Assembly: GCF_022662305.1 (NCBI RefSeq)
Contig: NZ_JAKNQH010000006.1
Coordinates: forward strand, 154,452-218,451
DNA: 64,000 nt
From: Sphingomonas sp. BAUL-RG-20F-R05-02
GTDB taxonomy: Bacteria > Pseudomonadota > Alphaproteobacteria > Sphingomonadales > Sphingomonadaceae
Direction of reading: 5' to 3'
The position numbers were made by a program, and so were the translations under genes. Positions 41,651 through 50,053 of the stretch are shown piece by piece; position 1 is the first letter of the stretch, and each line of letters begins with the position of its first letter. The notes under the pieces were generated by a model. It saw only the letters and a program-made list of their open reading frames with translations. It was not told the DNA's origin and made no database searches.

Positions 41651-42844
41651 TCAGCGCGCGAGCGCGGCGACGCCGGGCAGATCCTTGCCTTCCATCCATT
41701 CCAGGAAGGCGCCGCCGGCGGTCGAGACGAAGGTGAAATCATCGCCTGCCCCGGCCTGGTTGAGCGCAGCGACGGTATCGCCGCCGCCCGCCACCGAGAC
41801 GAGCGAGCCGCCAACCGTTAGCGCCGCCGCCGTCTTGGCGAGTGCGACCGTGGCGGCATCGAATGGCGGCGTCTCGAACGCGCCGAGCGGGCCGTTCCAC
41901 ACCAGTGTCCGGCAATTCTTGAGCACATCGGCGAGCGCCTCGACCGCCGCCGGGCCGATGTCGAGGATCATCTCGTCGGCGGCGACTTCGTGGACGTTGC
42001 AGGTCCGCAAGCTTGGCGGGTTGGCGGCGAACTCCTTCGACACCACCACGTCGTAGGGCAAATGGATCGTGCAGTTCGCGCCCTCGGCGGTTGCGAAGAT
42101 CTCCTCGGCGGTGCCGACCAGGTCGTGCTCGCACAGCGACTTGCCGACATCGACTCCGCGCGCGGCGAGGAAGGTGTTGGCCATGCCGCCGCCGATGATG
42201 AGATGATCGACCTGGGTGACGAGGTGCTTGAGCACGTCAAGCTTGGACGACACCTTGGCGCCGCCGACCACCGCCGCGACCGGATGCTCAGGCGAGCCGA
42301 GCGCCTTGTCGAGCGCGTCGAGTTCGGCCTCCATCGCGCGACCGGCGAACGCGGGCAGCACATGCGCCAGCCCCTCGGTCGAGGCGTGCGCGCGGTGCGC
42401 GGCGGAGAAGGCGTCATTGACGTAGACATCGCCGAGCTTGGCGATCATCGCGACGGTTTGCGCGTCATTCTTTTCCTCACCTGCGAAGAAGCGGGTGTTC
42501 TCCAGCACCGCGATATCGCCGGGCTGCATCATCGCGACCGCATCTTCCGCGCCGTCCCAGTCGACGAAACGCACCGGACGGCCGAGCACCTGCGAATAGG
42601 GCCGCACCACCATCGCCAGCGACATGTCCGGGTTGCGCTGCCCTTTGGGGCGGCCGAAATGCGCAAGGATGAGGACGATGGCGCCCTTGTCCGCCAGTTC
42701 GCTGACCGTCGCGAGCGTTGCGCGCAGGCGGGTATCGTCGGTGACGGCACCATCCGCCATCGGCACGTTGAGATCCTCGCGCACCAGCACGCGCTTGCCG
42801 TGCACGTCGCCGATATCGTCGAGCGTCTTGAAGTTTCTCGCCAT
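41651..42844 (-). CDS. pgk: Phosphoglycerate kinase
   Basis: 397 residues from the ATG at 42844, which overlaps the MOSC stop by one base (TAATG). The N-terminal [14 protein letters not shown] motif, the HFGRPKG substrate motif, [22 protein letters not shown] region ([14 protein letters not shown]) and the C-terminal [13 protein letters not shown] nucleotide motif are all present. It converts 1,3-bisphosphoglycerate and ADP to 3-phosphoglycerate and ATP. An upstream open frame exists but no family sequence. Confidence 0.97.
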   Translation of the reverse strand: MARNFKTLDDIGDVHGKRVLVREDLNVPMADGAVTDDTRLRATLATVSELADKGAIVLILAHFGRPKGQRNPDMSLAMVVRPYSQVLGRPVRFVDWDGAEDAVAMMQPGDIAVLENTRFFAGEEKNDAQTVAMIAKLGDVYVNDAFSAAHRAHASTEGLAHVLPAFAGRAMEAELDALDKALGSPEHPVAAVVGGAKVSSKLDVLKHLVTQVDHLIIGGGMANTFLAARGVDVGKSLCEHDLVGTAEEIFATAEGANCTIHLPYDVVVSKEFAANPPSLRTCNVHEVAADEMILDIGPAAVEALADVLKNCRTLVWNGPLGAFETPPFDAATVALAKTAAALTVGGSLVSVAGGGDTVAALNQAGAGDDFTFVSTAGGAFLEWMEGKDLPGVAALAR

Positions 42845-43341
42845 TATCGCACCACCTCGATTGTATCGCCTATCGTGATCCGCCCCTCGGCGACGACGCG
42901 GGCGCAGACGCCGCCGCGCCAGTCGGGCAGCAGCGCCGCCTTCAATCCGGGGGCCAAAGCTTCCATCCGTTCGCACGGGTCGGTCTCGCGCGTGATCTCC
43001 AGCACCACGTCGGCGCCGATCCTGAGCAACGTACCCGGCACCTGCGGCAGATCGAGATCGTCGACCAGCAGGTTGGAGCGCCGCGCCGTCCAGTCGTGGC
43101 TGTGATCGACCTCGGCCATTGCCGCCGCCCAGTCGATCCGCTCGATCAGCGTGACCTGCCGCCGGTAGGGCTTGCCCTTCATCGCGCCGCGAAAATCGCC
43201 GACGATGCCGCCCGCCAGCGTGACGTCGGCATGGTCGATCGCCTCCATCGCGCCCTTTGGAAAGGCATGGCGGGCGATCCCGGCGAGCGTACCCGTCGCC
43301 CCGATGGCGACCGTAGACACCATCGGGGCGACGCGGCTCAT
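42844..43341 (-). CDS. MOSC domain-containing protein
   Basis: 165 residues from the ATG at 43341, which shares one base with the gap stop (TGATG). The MOSC (molybdenum cofactor sulfurase C-terminal) domain is recognisable through [47 protein letters not shown] and [28 protein letters not shown] (residues 126-153). MOSC proteins bind or sulfurate molybdenum cofactors or carry out related S-transfer. Its stop also overlaps pgk by one base, so it is squeezed into the gap-pgk operon. Confidence 0.9.
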   Translation of the reverse strand: MSRVAPMVSTVAIGATGTLAGIARHAFPKGAMEAIDHADVTLAGGIVGDFRGAMKGKPYRRQVTLIERIDWAAAMAEVDHSHDWTARRSNLLVDDLDLPQVPGTLLRIGADVVLEITRETDPCERMEALAPGLKAALLPDWRGGVCARVVAEGRITIGDTIEVVR

Positions 43342-44351
43342 CAGATGAACTTCGCCATCGCGCCAGCGGTGTCGATCATCCGGTTCGAGAAGCCCCATTC
43401 GTTATCGTACCAGCTCACCACACGGACGAGCTTGCCGTCCATCACCGTCGTCTCCAGGCTGTCGATGGTCGACGAATACGGCGTGTGGACGATATCGATC
43501 GACACCAACGGCTCGTCCGAGAAGGCGAGGATGCCCTTGAGCGGGCCGTTCTCCGACGCGTCCTTGAGGATCTGGTTGATCTCCTCCTTCGTCGTGTCAC
43601 GGCTCGGCATGAAGCTGAGGTCGACGAGGCTGCCGTCCGGCACCGGCACGCGGATCGCCGAACCGTCGAGCTTGCCCTTCAGTTCGGGGAGAACCTCGCC
43701 CACCGCGCGGGCGGCGCCGGTGGTGGTGGGGATCATCGACATCGCGGCGGCGCGGGCGCGGCGCAAATCGGGGTGGATCTGGTCGAGGATCTTCTGGTCG
43801 TTGGTATAGGCGTGGACCGTCGTCATCAGGCCGCGCTCGATACCGACCGTGTCGTTGAGCACCTTGGCGACCGGGGCGAGGCAGTTGGTGGTGCACGATG
43901 CGTTCGAGACGATGGTGTGGCCCGCCTCCAGCTTGTCGTGGTTGACGCCGTAGACGACCGTCAGGTCGACGTTCTTGCCAGGTGCGGAGATCAGCACCTT
44001 CTTCGCGCCCGCATCGATGTGCTTCTGGCAGCTTGCCTTGTCGGTGAAGAAGCCGGTGCATTCGAGCACGATGTCGACGCCCAACTCGGCGTGCGGCAGG
44101 TTGGCGGGGTCACGCTCGGCCGTCACGCGGATGTGCTTGCCGTCGATGATGATGTCGTTGCCCTGCGCCTCGACCGAGCCGGGGTATTTGCCGTGCACGC
44201 TGTCGCGGCTGAACAGCCACGCGTTTGACTTGGCATCGGCGAGATCGTTGATCGCGACGAGTTCGAGCCCGGTGTCGGCACGTTCCATCAAAGCGCGCGC
44301 CACGAGGCGGCCGATCCGCCCGAAACCGTTGATCGCAACCTTAACCGTCAT
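43341..44351 (-). CDS. gap: Type I glyceraldehyde-3-phosphate dehydrogenase
   Basis: A 336-residue [13 protein letters not shown] opens the NAD domain, the catalytic [15 protein letters not shown] motif carries the active-site Cys, and the [23 protein letters not shown] and C-terminal residues are standard. It oxidises glyceraldehyde-3-phosphate with phosphate and NAD+. It is the first gene of a minus-strand cluster and is divergent from the zauP-like gene, so the 166-base gap at 44352-44517 should carry promoters for both directions. Confidence 0.97.
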   Translation of the reverse strand: MTVKVAINGFGRIGRLVARALMERADTGLELVAINDLADAKSNAWLFSRDSVHGKYPGSVEAQGNDIIIDGKHIRVTAERDPANLPHAELGVDIVLECTGFFTDKASCQKHIDAGAKKVLISAPGKNVDLTVVYGVNHDKLEAGHTIVSNASCTTNCLAPVAKVLNDTVGIERGLMTTVHAYTNDQKILDQIHPDLRRARAAAMSMIPTTTGAARAVGEVLPELKGKLDGSAIRVPVPDGSLVDLSFMPSRDTTKEEINQILKDASENGPLKGILAFSDEPLVSIDIVHTPYSSTIDSLETTVMDGKLVRVVSWYDNEWGFSNRMIDTAGAMAKFI

Positions 44352-44517
44352 AGCCGTGCTCCTCGTCGCCGGGGCGGAGGCGTCCTGCCAGTGCAGCAGG
44401 CGGTCGCGCCCGATTCCCGTGTTTCGCGGCGGTCTTTGCGGTGGGCGGAGGCTGGCGTCAACCGGGGCGCGGCAATTCCAATATTGTCCGACCGGCCATG
44501 CGTGCTATCGCCGCCCC

Positions 44518-44754
44518 ATGGCAGATGAAACCACCCCTGCCGCGATCGAACGGATCGAACGCGCCATCGCCCGTATCGAAACCGCGGTCTCGGATCGCGA
44601 ACGCGCAAACGCCGCGCTCGCCGAACGTCACGAAGCGCTGCGTGAGCGCATCGAGAACGCGATTCGTGATCTCGATGCGGTGATCGCGGGCGAATCCGTC
44701 CTCGATGAGTCGAGCGTCGACGACGATGCCGCTCACGAGAACACGGTAGACTGA
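44518..44754 (+). CDS. zauP: ZauP-like coiled-coil protein upstream of zapA
   Basis: A 78-residue protein that is almost entirely a coiled coil (about residues 8-55, heptads rich in Ala, Arg, Glu and Ile), with an acidic C terminus. Its stop overlaps the zapA start (ATGA). In Caulobacter the gene directly upstream of zapA encodes ZauP, a coiled-coil partner of ZapA that focuses the Z-ring; this position, size and structure match. The functional name is by position and shape, not by sequence identity. Confidence 0.7.
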   Translation: MADETTPAAIERIERAIARIETAVSDRERANAALAERHEALRERIENAIRDLDAVIAGESVLDESSVDDDAAHENTVD

Positions 44755-45059
44755 TGGCGGAGGTTTCGCTGTCGATCGGCGGTCGCAACCACATCGTCGC
44801 ATGCCGCGAGGGCGAGGAAGCGCACCTGCGCAAGCTGGGCGCATTGCTGGATTCACAATGGCCCGACGCATCACGCGCGTCGGGCGGGATGAGCAACGAG
44901 CGTACCATGATGTTCGTGGCACTCCTGCTCGCCGACGCGCTGGATGAGGCGGAACGGCGGCCGCCGGCGGGGTTCACCGAATCGCAAGCGCTGACCGGCG
45001 TCGCCGAATGGCTTGAGGAGCTTGCCGATGCTCTTGAGAAACCCGCGCGGAACGCCTAA
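44754..45059 (+). CDS. zapA: Cell division protein ZapA
   Basis: A 101-residue protein. The N-terminal head VSLSIGGRNHIVACREGEEAHLRKLGALLDSQ is the ZapA dimerisation domain, followed by a helix (MMFVALLLADALDEAER). It cross-links FtsZ filaments at the division site. It overlaps zauP by one base and is followed by a 6S RNA gene and a 5-FCL gene, an order that is conserved in many proteobacteria. Confidence 0.93.
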   Translation: MAEVSLSIGGRNHIVACREGEEAHLRKLGALLDSQWPDASRASGGMSNERTMMFVALLLADALDEAERRPPAGFTESQALTGVAEWLEELADALEKPARNA

Positions 45060-45065
45060 ATTGCT

Positions 45066-45232
45066 TCGTGGCGGGCACTGCCCGGTACGAGCCTTACCGA
45101 ACATCCCTGAGGCGATTATACTTCCTAGGGGGTTGTCCCTGCGCTGGCCCTGGCCTGTCGTACATGATCCCCACCTGATGCTAACGGCGTCAGAGGATAT
45201 TCAGGCAAACGGCCACGGCGGTCCCGCCACCT
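45066..45232 (+). ncRNA. ssrS: 6S RNA
   Basis: This gap between zapA and the 5-formyl-THF cyclo-ligase gene is the conserved site of 6S RNA in proteobacteria. The ends pair as a closing stem: GTGGCGGG at 45068-45075 with CCCGCCAC at 45223-45230, an 8-bp perfect match. The interior contains TCCCTGAGGCGATTAT (about 45107-45122), and a CCCCACCTGATGC arm opposite, as in alphaproteobacterial 6S RNAs. 6S RNA binds the sigma-70 holoenzyme and inhibits transcription in stationary phase. Ends are approximate. Confidence 0.85.
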
Positions 45233-45248
45233 TCCGCCCGGTTTGCCC

Positions 45249-45794
45249 ATGACGCTCGAGAAGCGCGCGCTGCGGGCGCGGATGCGGTCTGCGCGGGATG
45301 CGTTCTTCGCCACCTCGCCGCCCCGGATCGAACCCGGCGAGGCGTTCACCGCCCTGCTCTCCCATGCCGCCACCGTCGCTTCCTATGTGCCGATCGGTAG
45401 CGAGGCCGACCCGATGTTTCTCGCGCGCGCCGCCGTTGAGCGGGGCTGCGCGATCGTACTGCCGCACGTCACCACCCGCGCCGAGCCGATGCGGTTCCTC
45501 GCTTACGATGCGGAGGACGATCTCGCGCCCGGCCCGTTCGGGTTGCATCAGCCGCACCACGCCTCCCCCGCACTGGCGCCCGACATCGTGCTGACGCCGC
45601 TGGTCGCGTTCGACCGCGCCCTCAACCGGCTCGGCCAGGGCGCGGGCTATTACGATCGCGCTTTTGCCGCGTTTCCGCACGCGGTGCGAATCGGCGTGGC
45701 GTGGAGCGTCCAGCAAGTCGATGTGCTGCCCGCCGACCCGTGGGACATGCCGCTTCACGCGGTCGCCACCGAACAGGAATGGATCACACGATGA
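45249..45794 (+). CDS. 5-formyltetrahydrofolate cyclo-ligase
   Basis: 181 residues from the ATG at 45249; an in-frame TTG six bases upstream is less likely. It converts 5-formyl-THF to 5,10-methenyl-THF with ATP. The start MTLEKRALRARMRSARDA, the VASYVPIGSEADP substrate region and the ATP motif DRALNRLGQGAGYYDRAFA are typical. It lies immediately after 6S RNA, as in many proteobacteria, and its stop overlaps the next start (ATGA). Confidence 0.94.
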   Translation: MTLEKRALRARMRSARDAFFATSPPRIEPGEAFTALLSHAATVASYVPIGSEADPMFLARAAVERGCAIVLPHVTTRAEPMRFLAYDAEDDLAPGPFGLHQPHHASPALAPDIVLTPLVAFDRALNRLGQGAGYYDRAFAAFPHAVRIGVAWSVQQVDVLPADPWDMPLHAVATEQEWITR

Positions 45795-45997
45795 CACCGA
45801 CGTGGCGCAAACCCTTCGGCATGTTCGTGATCCTGGCGCTGATCCTGGTGTGGGTGGTGATCGTTGCGAGTTTCTCGGGCGTGGTGGCGCGGTGGAACCC
45901 GCTGCTCCAGCTGGGCTTCTACGGCGTGACGGGGATGATCTGGATCGCGCCCTTGAAGCCACTGCTCGCGTGGATGGAAACCGGACGCTGGCGCTAG
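45791..45997 (+). CDS. DUF2842 family membrane protein
   Basis: A 68-residue protein with two TM helices; the MTPTWRKPFGM start and the C-terminal PLKPLLAWMETGRWR are characteristic of DUF2842 in alphaproteobacteria. Its role is unknown. It starts inside the stop codon of the cyclo-ligase gene, so the two are translationally coupled. The frame is open upstream but the ATG at 45791 is supported by both the family start and the overlap. Confidence 0.85.
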   Translation: MTPTWRKPFGMFVILALILVWVVIVASFSGVVARWNPLLQLGFYGVTGMIWIAPLKPLLAWMETGRWR

Positions 45998-46074
45998 TCG
46001 CAGCGCCGTTCGAGCGTGCGCAAGAACGATCGCGAAAGAGGCTAATTGCGGCGATTACGAGACCCCGCTTCGAT

Positions 46075-46100
46075 GCGCCATCCCTGATACATCAAAGGGA

Positions 46101-46106
<6 letters not shown>
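46075..46106. terminator. Inverted repeat at the 3' end of tRNA-Asp
   Basis: GCGCCATCCCT at 46075-46085 pairs perfectly with AGGGATGGCGC at 46096-46106, with a 10-base loop. The right arm contains the last six bases of the tRNA (GCGCCA in the tRNA sense). It may be a terminator or processing hairpin for the minus-strand tRNA; no U-run is seen. Confidence 0.5.
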
Positions 46107-46177
<71 letters not shown>

Positions 46178-46222
46178 TTGAGAAGCGTGAGGCGCGCCAA
46201 CTAGGTCAGCGCTTCGGGGCTG

Positions 46223-47509
46223 TCAACCGACTTTCCCATGACTTTCTTCGTCAGCGTCTTTTTTGTTGTTCGGCGCATGCGCCATCGCGCCGTGTTCGAA
46301 CAGGAAACCAGCGATATCCGGCTTGCCGACCGCGCCCAGCACGGTCTGCAGGATGATGAGCAGCGGCACCGCCAGCAGCGCGCCCGGCGTGCCCCACACC
46401 CAGCTCCAGAAACTGATCGAGATGAGGATCAGGATCGGGCTGATCGTCAGCCGCCGCCCGACGATCATCGGCGTGATCGCATTCGCCTCGACGAGATGGC
46501 AGCCCAGCATCAGGATCGCGGGGAACACCGCCGCCCAGATATCGCGAAACGTCATCAAGCCGCCCAGCCCGAGCAGCAGCACCGCCGCGATCGGCCCGAA
46601 ATATGGCACATAATTGAGCAAGGCGACGATGCCGCCCCACATCAGCGGGTACGGCATGCCCATCACCCACAACACGCCGGACACGACCAGCCCGAGCGTT
46701 AGGTTGATGAGCGTGATCGTGCCGAGATAGGCGGCGGTATCGTCGACGACATGCTGGATCACCCGTGCGGTCGCCATCGCGCCGCCGAAGCTGGTGCGGC
46801 TGGTGATCGTGCGCCGCCGCAGCCGGGTCCAGCCCGCCAAGAAGAAAAAGATCACCAGGATGCCGAAGAACACCTGCACGATCGCACCCGGCGCGGAGGT
46901 GGCGGCGAATTCGAGGATCGAGCTCGGCGGGGTCACCGCGGCGGTCTGCGCGGTACGCACCGGCCCCGGCGCGGCGAGATGCCGCACGGCGCGGTTGAGG
47001 TAGCTCTCCAGGCTCGAATACAGGTCGATCAGCGGCGCGATGTTCATCTGAATGCGGTCGATCCGCTCGGGCAGCTTGCGGAAGAACTCCACCGCCGGCA
47101 CCACGATCGCCGCCAGCGCGATATTGGCGGCGAGCACGAACAACACGATGCAGATCAGCGCCGCCACCGCCGAGGGCATGCGGCGCCGCTCCAGCCATTC
47201 CAGCACCGGCACCAGCGCGATGGCAATCACCAGCGCGGCGGTGGTCGGCAGGAAGAACTCCGCCCCTGCCTTCAACGCAAACGGCAGCGACACTGCAAGA
47301 CCGATGCCGGCGAACAAGGTCAGCGTGGCGAGGATGCGGTCACGCCGCATCGCCAGCACCAGCATCATCTCGTCCGGATCGGAGACGGCGGGTATCGGTG
47401 AGAAGCCGCCAACCGGCAGCGACACGCGCGGCTCGTTAGCTGACAGATCCACGCCCGTGTCGTTCACCCGCAAAGCTCCTGTACCGAGAAGAGCGGACCC
47501 TAGCGGCAT
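46223..47509 (-). CDS. AI-2E family transporter (DUF20)
   Basis: About 428 residues from the ATG at 47509 (a TTG five codons upstream is possible, and so is a later start at the MMLVLAM segment). It has eight or so TM helices and the family motifs FLPTTAALVIAIALVPVLEWLERRR (about 90-115, quoted as a landmark), NYVPYFGPI and VEANAITPMIVGRRLTISP. Members move autoinducer-2 or other small solutes and some act as Na+/H+ antiporters; the substrate is unknown. The N-terminal ~40 residues are unusual and probably cytoplasmic. Confidence 0.9.
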   Translation of the reverse strand: MPLGSALLGTGALRVNDTGVDLSANEPRVSLPVGGFSPIPAVSDPDEMMLVLAMRRDRILATLTLFAGIGLAVSLPFALKAGAEFFLPTTAALVIAIALVPVLEWLERRRMPSAVAALICIVLFVLAANIALAAIVVPAVEFFRKLPERIDRIQMNIAPLIDLYSSLESYLNRAVRHLAAPGPVRTAQTAAVTPPSSILEFAATSAPGAIVQVFFGILVIFFFLAGWTRLRRRTITSRTSFGGAMATARVIQHVVDDTAAYLGTITLINLTLGLVVSGVLWVMGMPYPLMWGGIVALLNYVPYFGPIAAVLLLGLGGLMTFRDIWAAVFPAILMLGCHLVEANAITPMIVGRRLTISPILILISISFWSWVWGTPGALLAVPLLIILQTVLGAVGKPDIAGFLFEHGAMAHAPNNKKDADEESHGKVG

Positions 47510-47613
47510 TCCCCCTGCTTGCAATCGGCGCTACGGGGCGAAATGGCCGATTACACCGAAGCGATGCTCCTGCCCTGCGCTGACGCACCCCGCGCTGTCG
47601 GCGTGCGTGGCTG

Positions 47614-49362
47614 ATGTCGCTGCGGCATCGTCTCGTTCGCCCTGCCAACTGGCTGCGACGGCGGCTGCGGGCGAGCGAGGCGGCATTCGTGGTGCTCGCC
47701 ATCGGCATCGGCGGCGCGGCCGGCGCGCTGAGCGTTGTGCAAGGCGCGATCGCGCGGACGCTGCAACACTGGTTTTTCGCGCTCCCCGGCACGTCGCGGC
47801 TCAGCGCGCAACCCGGCCTGTCGCTCGGCACGCTGATCGTGCTGCCGATCGGCGGTGCGGTGCTGGCGCTGTTCACGCTAGCGACAAGGGCGCGCAGGCG
47901 GGCGATGGTCGATACGGTGGAAGCGAACGCGTTGCACGGCGGGCGGATGGGAATCGCCGATAGTTTCGTGATCTCCGGCCAGACGATCCTGTCCAACGGT
48001 TTCGGGGCGTCGGTTGGGCTGGAGGCGGCCTATGCGCAGCTTGGCGGCGCTGTCGCCTCAATGACCGGCGGATTGCTCAATCTGCGGCGGCCGGACCTGC
48101 GCAATCTGGTCGGCGCGGGCGCGGGCGCGGCGATCGCGGCGGCGTTCGGCGCGCCGCTTGCCGGTGCGTTCTACGCGTTCGAAATCGTGATCGGTGCCTA
48201 CACCCCGTCCGCGATCGCGCCAATCGCGGCGGCGACCTTGTCGGCGGTGCTCGTGTCGCAGACGCTCGGCGCCCATCCTTACGTCGTCGAGGCGGCATCG
48301 GGCGCCGCAACCGAGACGCATCACTACATCGCATATGCCGCGCTCGGCGCCACCTGTGCGGGGATCGGCATTGCGCTGATGCGCTCGGTCGCGTCGCTGG
48401 AACAGGGCGTGCGGCGGCTGCGCATCCCCGATTGGGCGCGGCCCGCGATCGGCGGCGCGCTGCTGGTGCCGATCGCGCTGATCTCGCCGCAGGTGCTGTC
48501 GGCCGGACACGGCGCGCTGCACAACGATCTGATGGCGTGCACCAGCATCCGGTTCATCGCGATGATCTTCATCTGCAAATGCCTCGCCTCGATCGTGTCG
48601 CTTGGCTTCGGATTCCGCGGCGGGCTGTTCTTCGCCTCGCTGTTCCTCGGCACGCTCGCCGGTACGCTGTTCGCGACCGCGCTGACGGCGGTGGCCGGGT
48701 ACCAGATCATCGACCCGCACAATGCCGCGATCGTCGGGATGGCGGCGTTAGGCGTCGCGGTGATCGGCGGACCGATGACGATGGCGATGCTGGTACTGGA
48801 GGCGACGCACGATTTCGGGCTGACCGGCGCCGCCATCGCCGCGTCGCTAGTCTCCTCCACGATCGTGCGCGAACTGTTCGGCTATTCGTTCTCGACGTGG
48901 CGGCTCCACCTGCGCGGTGAGACGATCAAGAGCGCGCGCGACGTCGGCTGGGTCAAGACGCTCACCGCCGGACGGATGATGCGCGGCGAAACGCGCGAGA
49001 CGCCCACCACCACGACCATCGCCGAGTTCCGCCGCCGCTTTCCACTGGGATCGGCGAGCAAGGTGGTGCTGATCGACGGGAAGACGCACTACGCCGGCAT
49101 TGTGCGCACACCTGACGCATATGGCGAGGCGCTCGACCCGGCGGCGTGCGTGGCAAGCGTGGCGGTCAACACCGATGCTGCGCTGAAACCCGACATGGAC
49201 ATCAAGCAGGTGATGACCGCGTTTGACGCAAGCGGCGCGGACGAACTCGCCGTGCTGGCGGCGGACCGCACCGTACTGGGCGTGCTGTCGGAGACCTACG
49301 TGCGGCGGCGCTACGCAGAGGAGCTGGAGAAAGCGCAGCGCGAGCTGTTCGGCGAGCGGTGA
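47614..49362 (+). CDS. ClC-type chloride channel/antiporter with C-terminal CBS region
   Basis: A 582-residue membrane protein of the voltage-gated chloride channel family. Helices cover about residues 20-430; filter-region equivalents are NGFGASVGLEAAYAQLG and GFGFRGGLFFASLFLG, which differ from the classical GREGP and GIFAP, so ion selectivity and the gating mode cannot be taken over from E. coli ClcA. The last 130 residues form a CBS-pair-like regulatory domain. It is divergent from the AI-2E gene. Confidence 0.88.
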   Translation: MSLRHRLVRPANWLRRRLRASEAAFVVLAIGIGGAAGALSVVQGAIARTLQHWFFALPGTSRLSAQPGLSLGTLIVLPIGGAVLALFTLATRARRRAMVDTVEANALHGGRMGIADSFVISGQTILSNGFGASVGLEAAYAQLGGAVASMTGGLLNLRRPDLRNLVGAGAGAAIAAAFGAPLAGAFYAFEIVIGAYTPSAIAPIAAATLSAVLVSQTLGAHPYVVEAASGAATETHHYIAYAALGATCAGIGIALMRSVASLEQGVRRLRIPDWARPAIGGALLVPIALISPQVLSAGHGALHNDLMACTSIRFIAMIFICKCLASIVSLGFGFRGGLFFASLFLGTLAGTLFATALTAVAGYQIIDPHNAAIVGMAALGVAVIGGPMTMAMLVLEATHDFGLTGAAIAASLVSSTIVRELFGYSFSTWRLHLRGETIKSARDVGWVKTLTAGRMMRGETRETPTTTTIAEFRRRFPLGSASKVVLIDGKTHYAGIVRTPDAYGEALDPAACVASVAVNTDAALKPDMDIKQVMTAFDASGADELAVLAADRTVLGVLSETYVRRRYAEELEKAQRELFGER

Positions 49363-49417
49363 TGAGGCGATGTCGGGTGAAAGTGGCTGGTTCTCGGCCC
49401 GGTTTAAGCGCAATGCG

Positions 49418-49882
49418 TTATGTAGCTGCCGGCGGCGGCGGGGGCGCAAATGGATGTCGAACGCAGAACCAGCTCGGACACCCTCCGATCTCGTAATTAA
49501 CAGAAATGATGGCCCTGCTACTTCCGGAAACGCCAGGCCGTAAACGAACGGCCTCAGCAAGTTTCATCGCGATAGCTAAACCACGGCTTGCTCCATAAGG
49601 CTCATCTACGACGCGGCAGGATTTGAGCCGCGTGCGCGACACGACGCAATCCAATGTCACGCCCCAGTCGGTTTCAGTTTTCTCGGCGCGTTCGAAAACG
49701 CCATGACTAGACCTTTGTGAAAATAGCAATGCCGCCTCGAGATGGCGCGGAGTTGCTTTGCAACCGTCACCACCGCAAAGCCATCCCGTTACCGGGAAGC
49801 TGCTGTCCTGAAGAGATTCAAATCCCTCCGGTACTTGAGACGGAACGGCTATCAAGAGCGCAAGTGCTGGCAGACTCAACAA
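49418..49882 (-). CDS. Probable secreted protein with TonB-C-like domain
   Basis: 154 residues if translation starts at the TTG at 49882, which has a GGAGG (49893-49897) ten bases upstream and gives a clean signal peptide (LLSLPALALLIAVPS). An ATG start at 49999 would add 39 residues. The C-terminal half (LDCVVSRTRLKSCRVVDEPYG then SVNYEIG) resembles the C..G.L..C.V pattern of TonB C-terminal-like domains seen in sphingomonad secreted proteins. Two pairs of Cys (LCGGDGC; LDC...SCR) suggest disulfides. The frame runs into the antisense of the flavoprotein gene but is only convincing here. It ends with a Pro-rich tail. Confidence 0.5.
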   Translation of the reverse strand: MLSLPALALLIAVPSQVPEGFESLQDSSFPVTGWLCGGDGCKATPRHLEAALLFSQRSSHGVFERAEKTETDWGVTLDCVVSRTRLKSCRVVDEPYGASRGLAIAMKLAEAVRLRPGVSGSSRAIISVNYEIGGCPSWFCVRHPFAPPPPPAAT

Positions 49883-50053
49883 GGTTTGCACTCCTCCAAA
49901 GCTGTCAGACACGCTGAACGAAGCGCTGCTTTCCAGCAAGCATGCAAAATCAGTAACGGGCGCGAACTTGGCGACAGCAGACAAACATAATGCGCACATC
50001 GCGTAAGCCACAGCGATTTGGCCTATCGCGCGTGAGGCTGTAGAGGCGCCACG

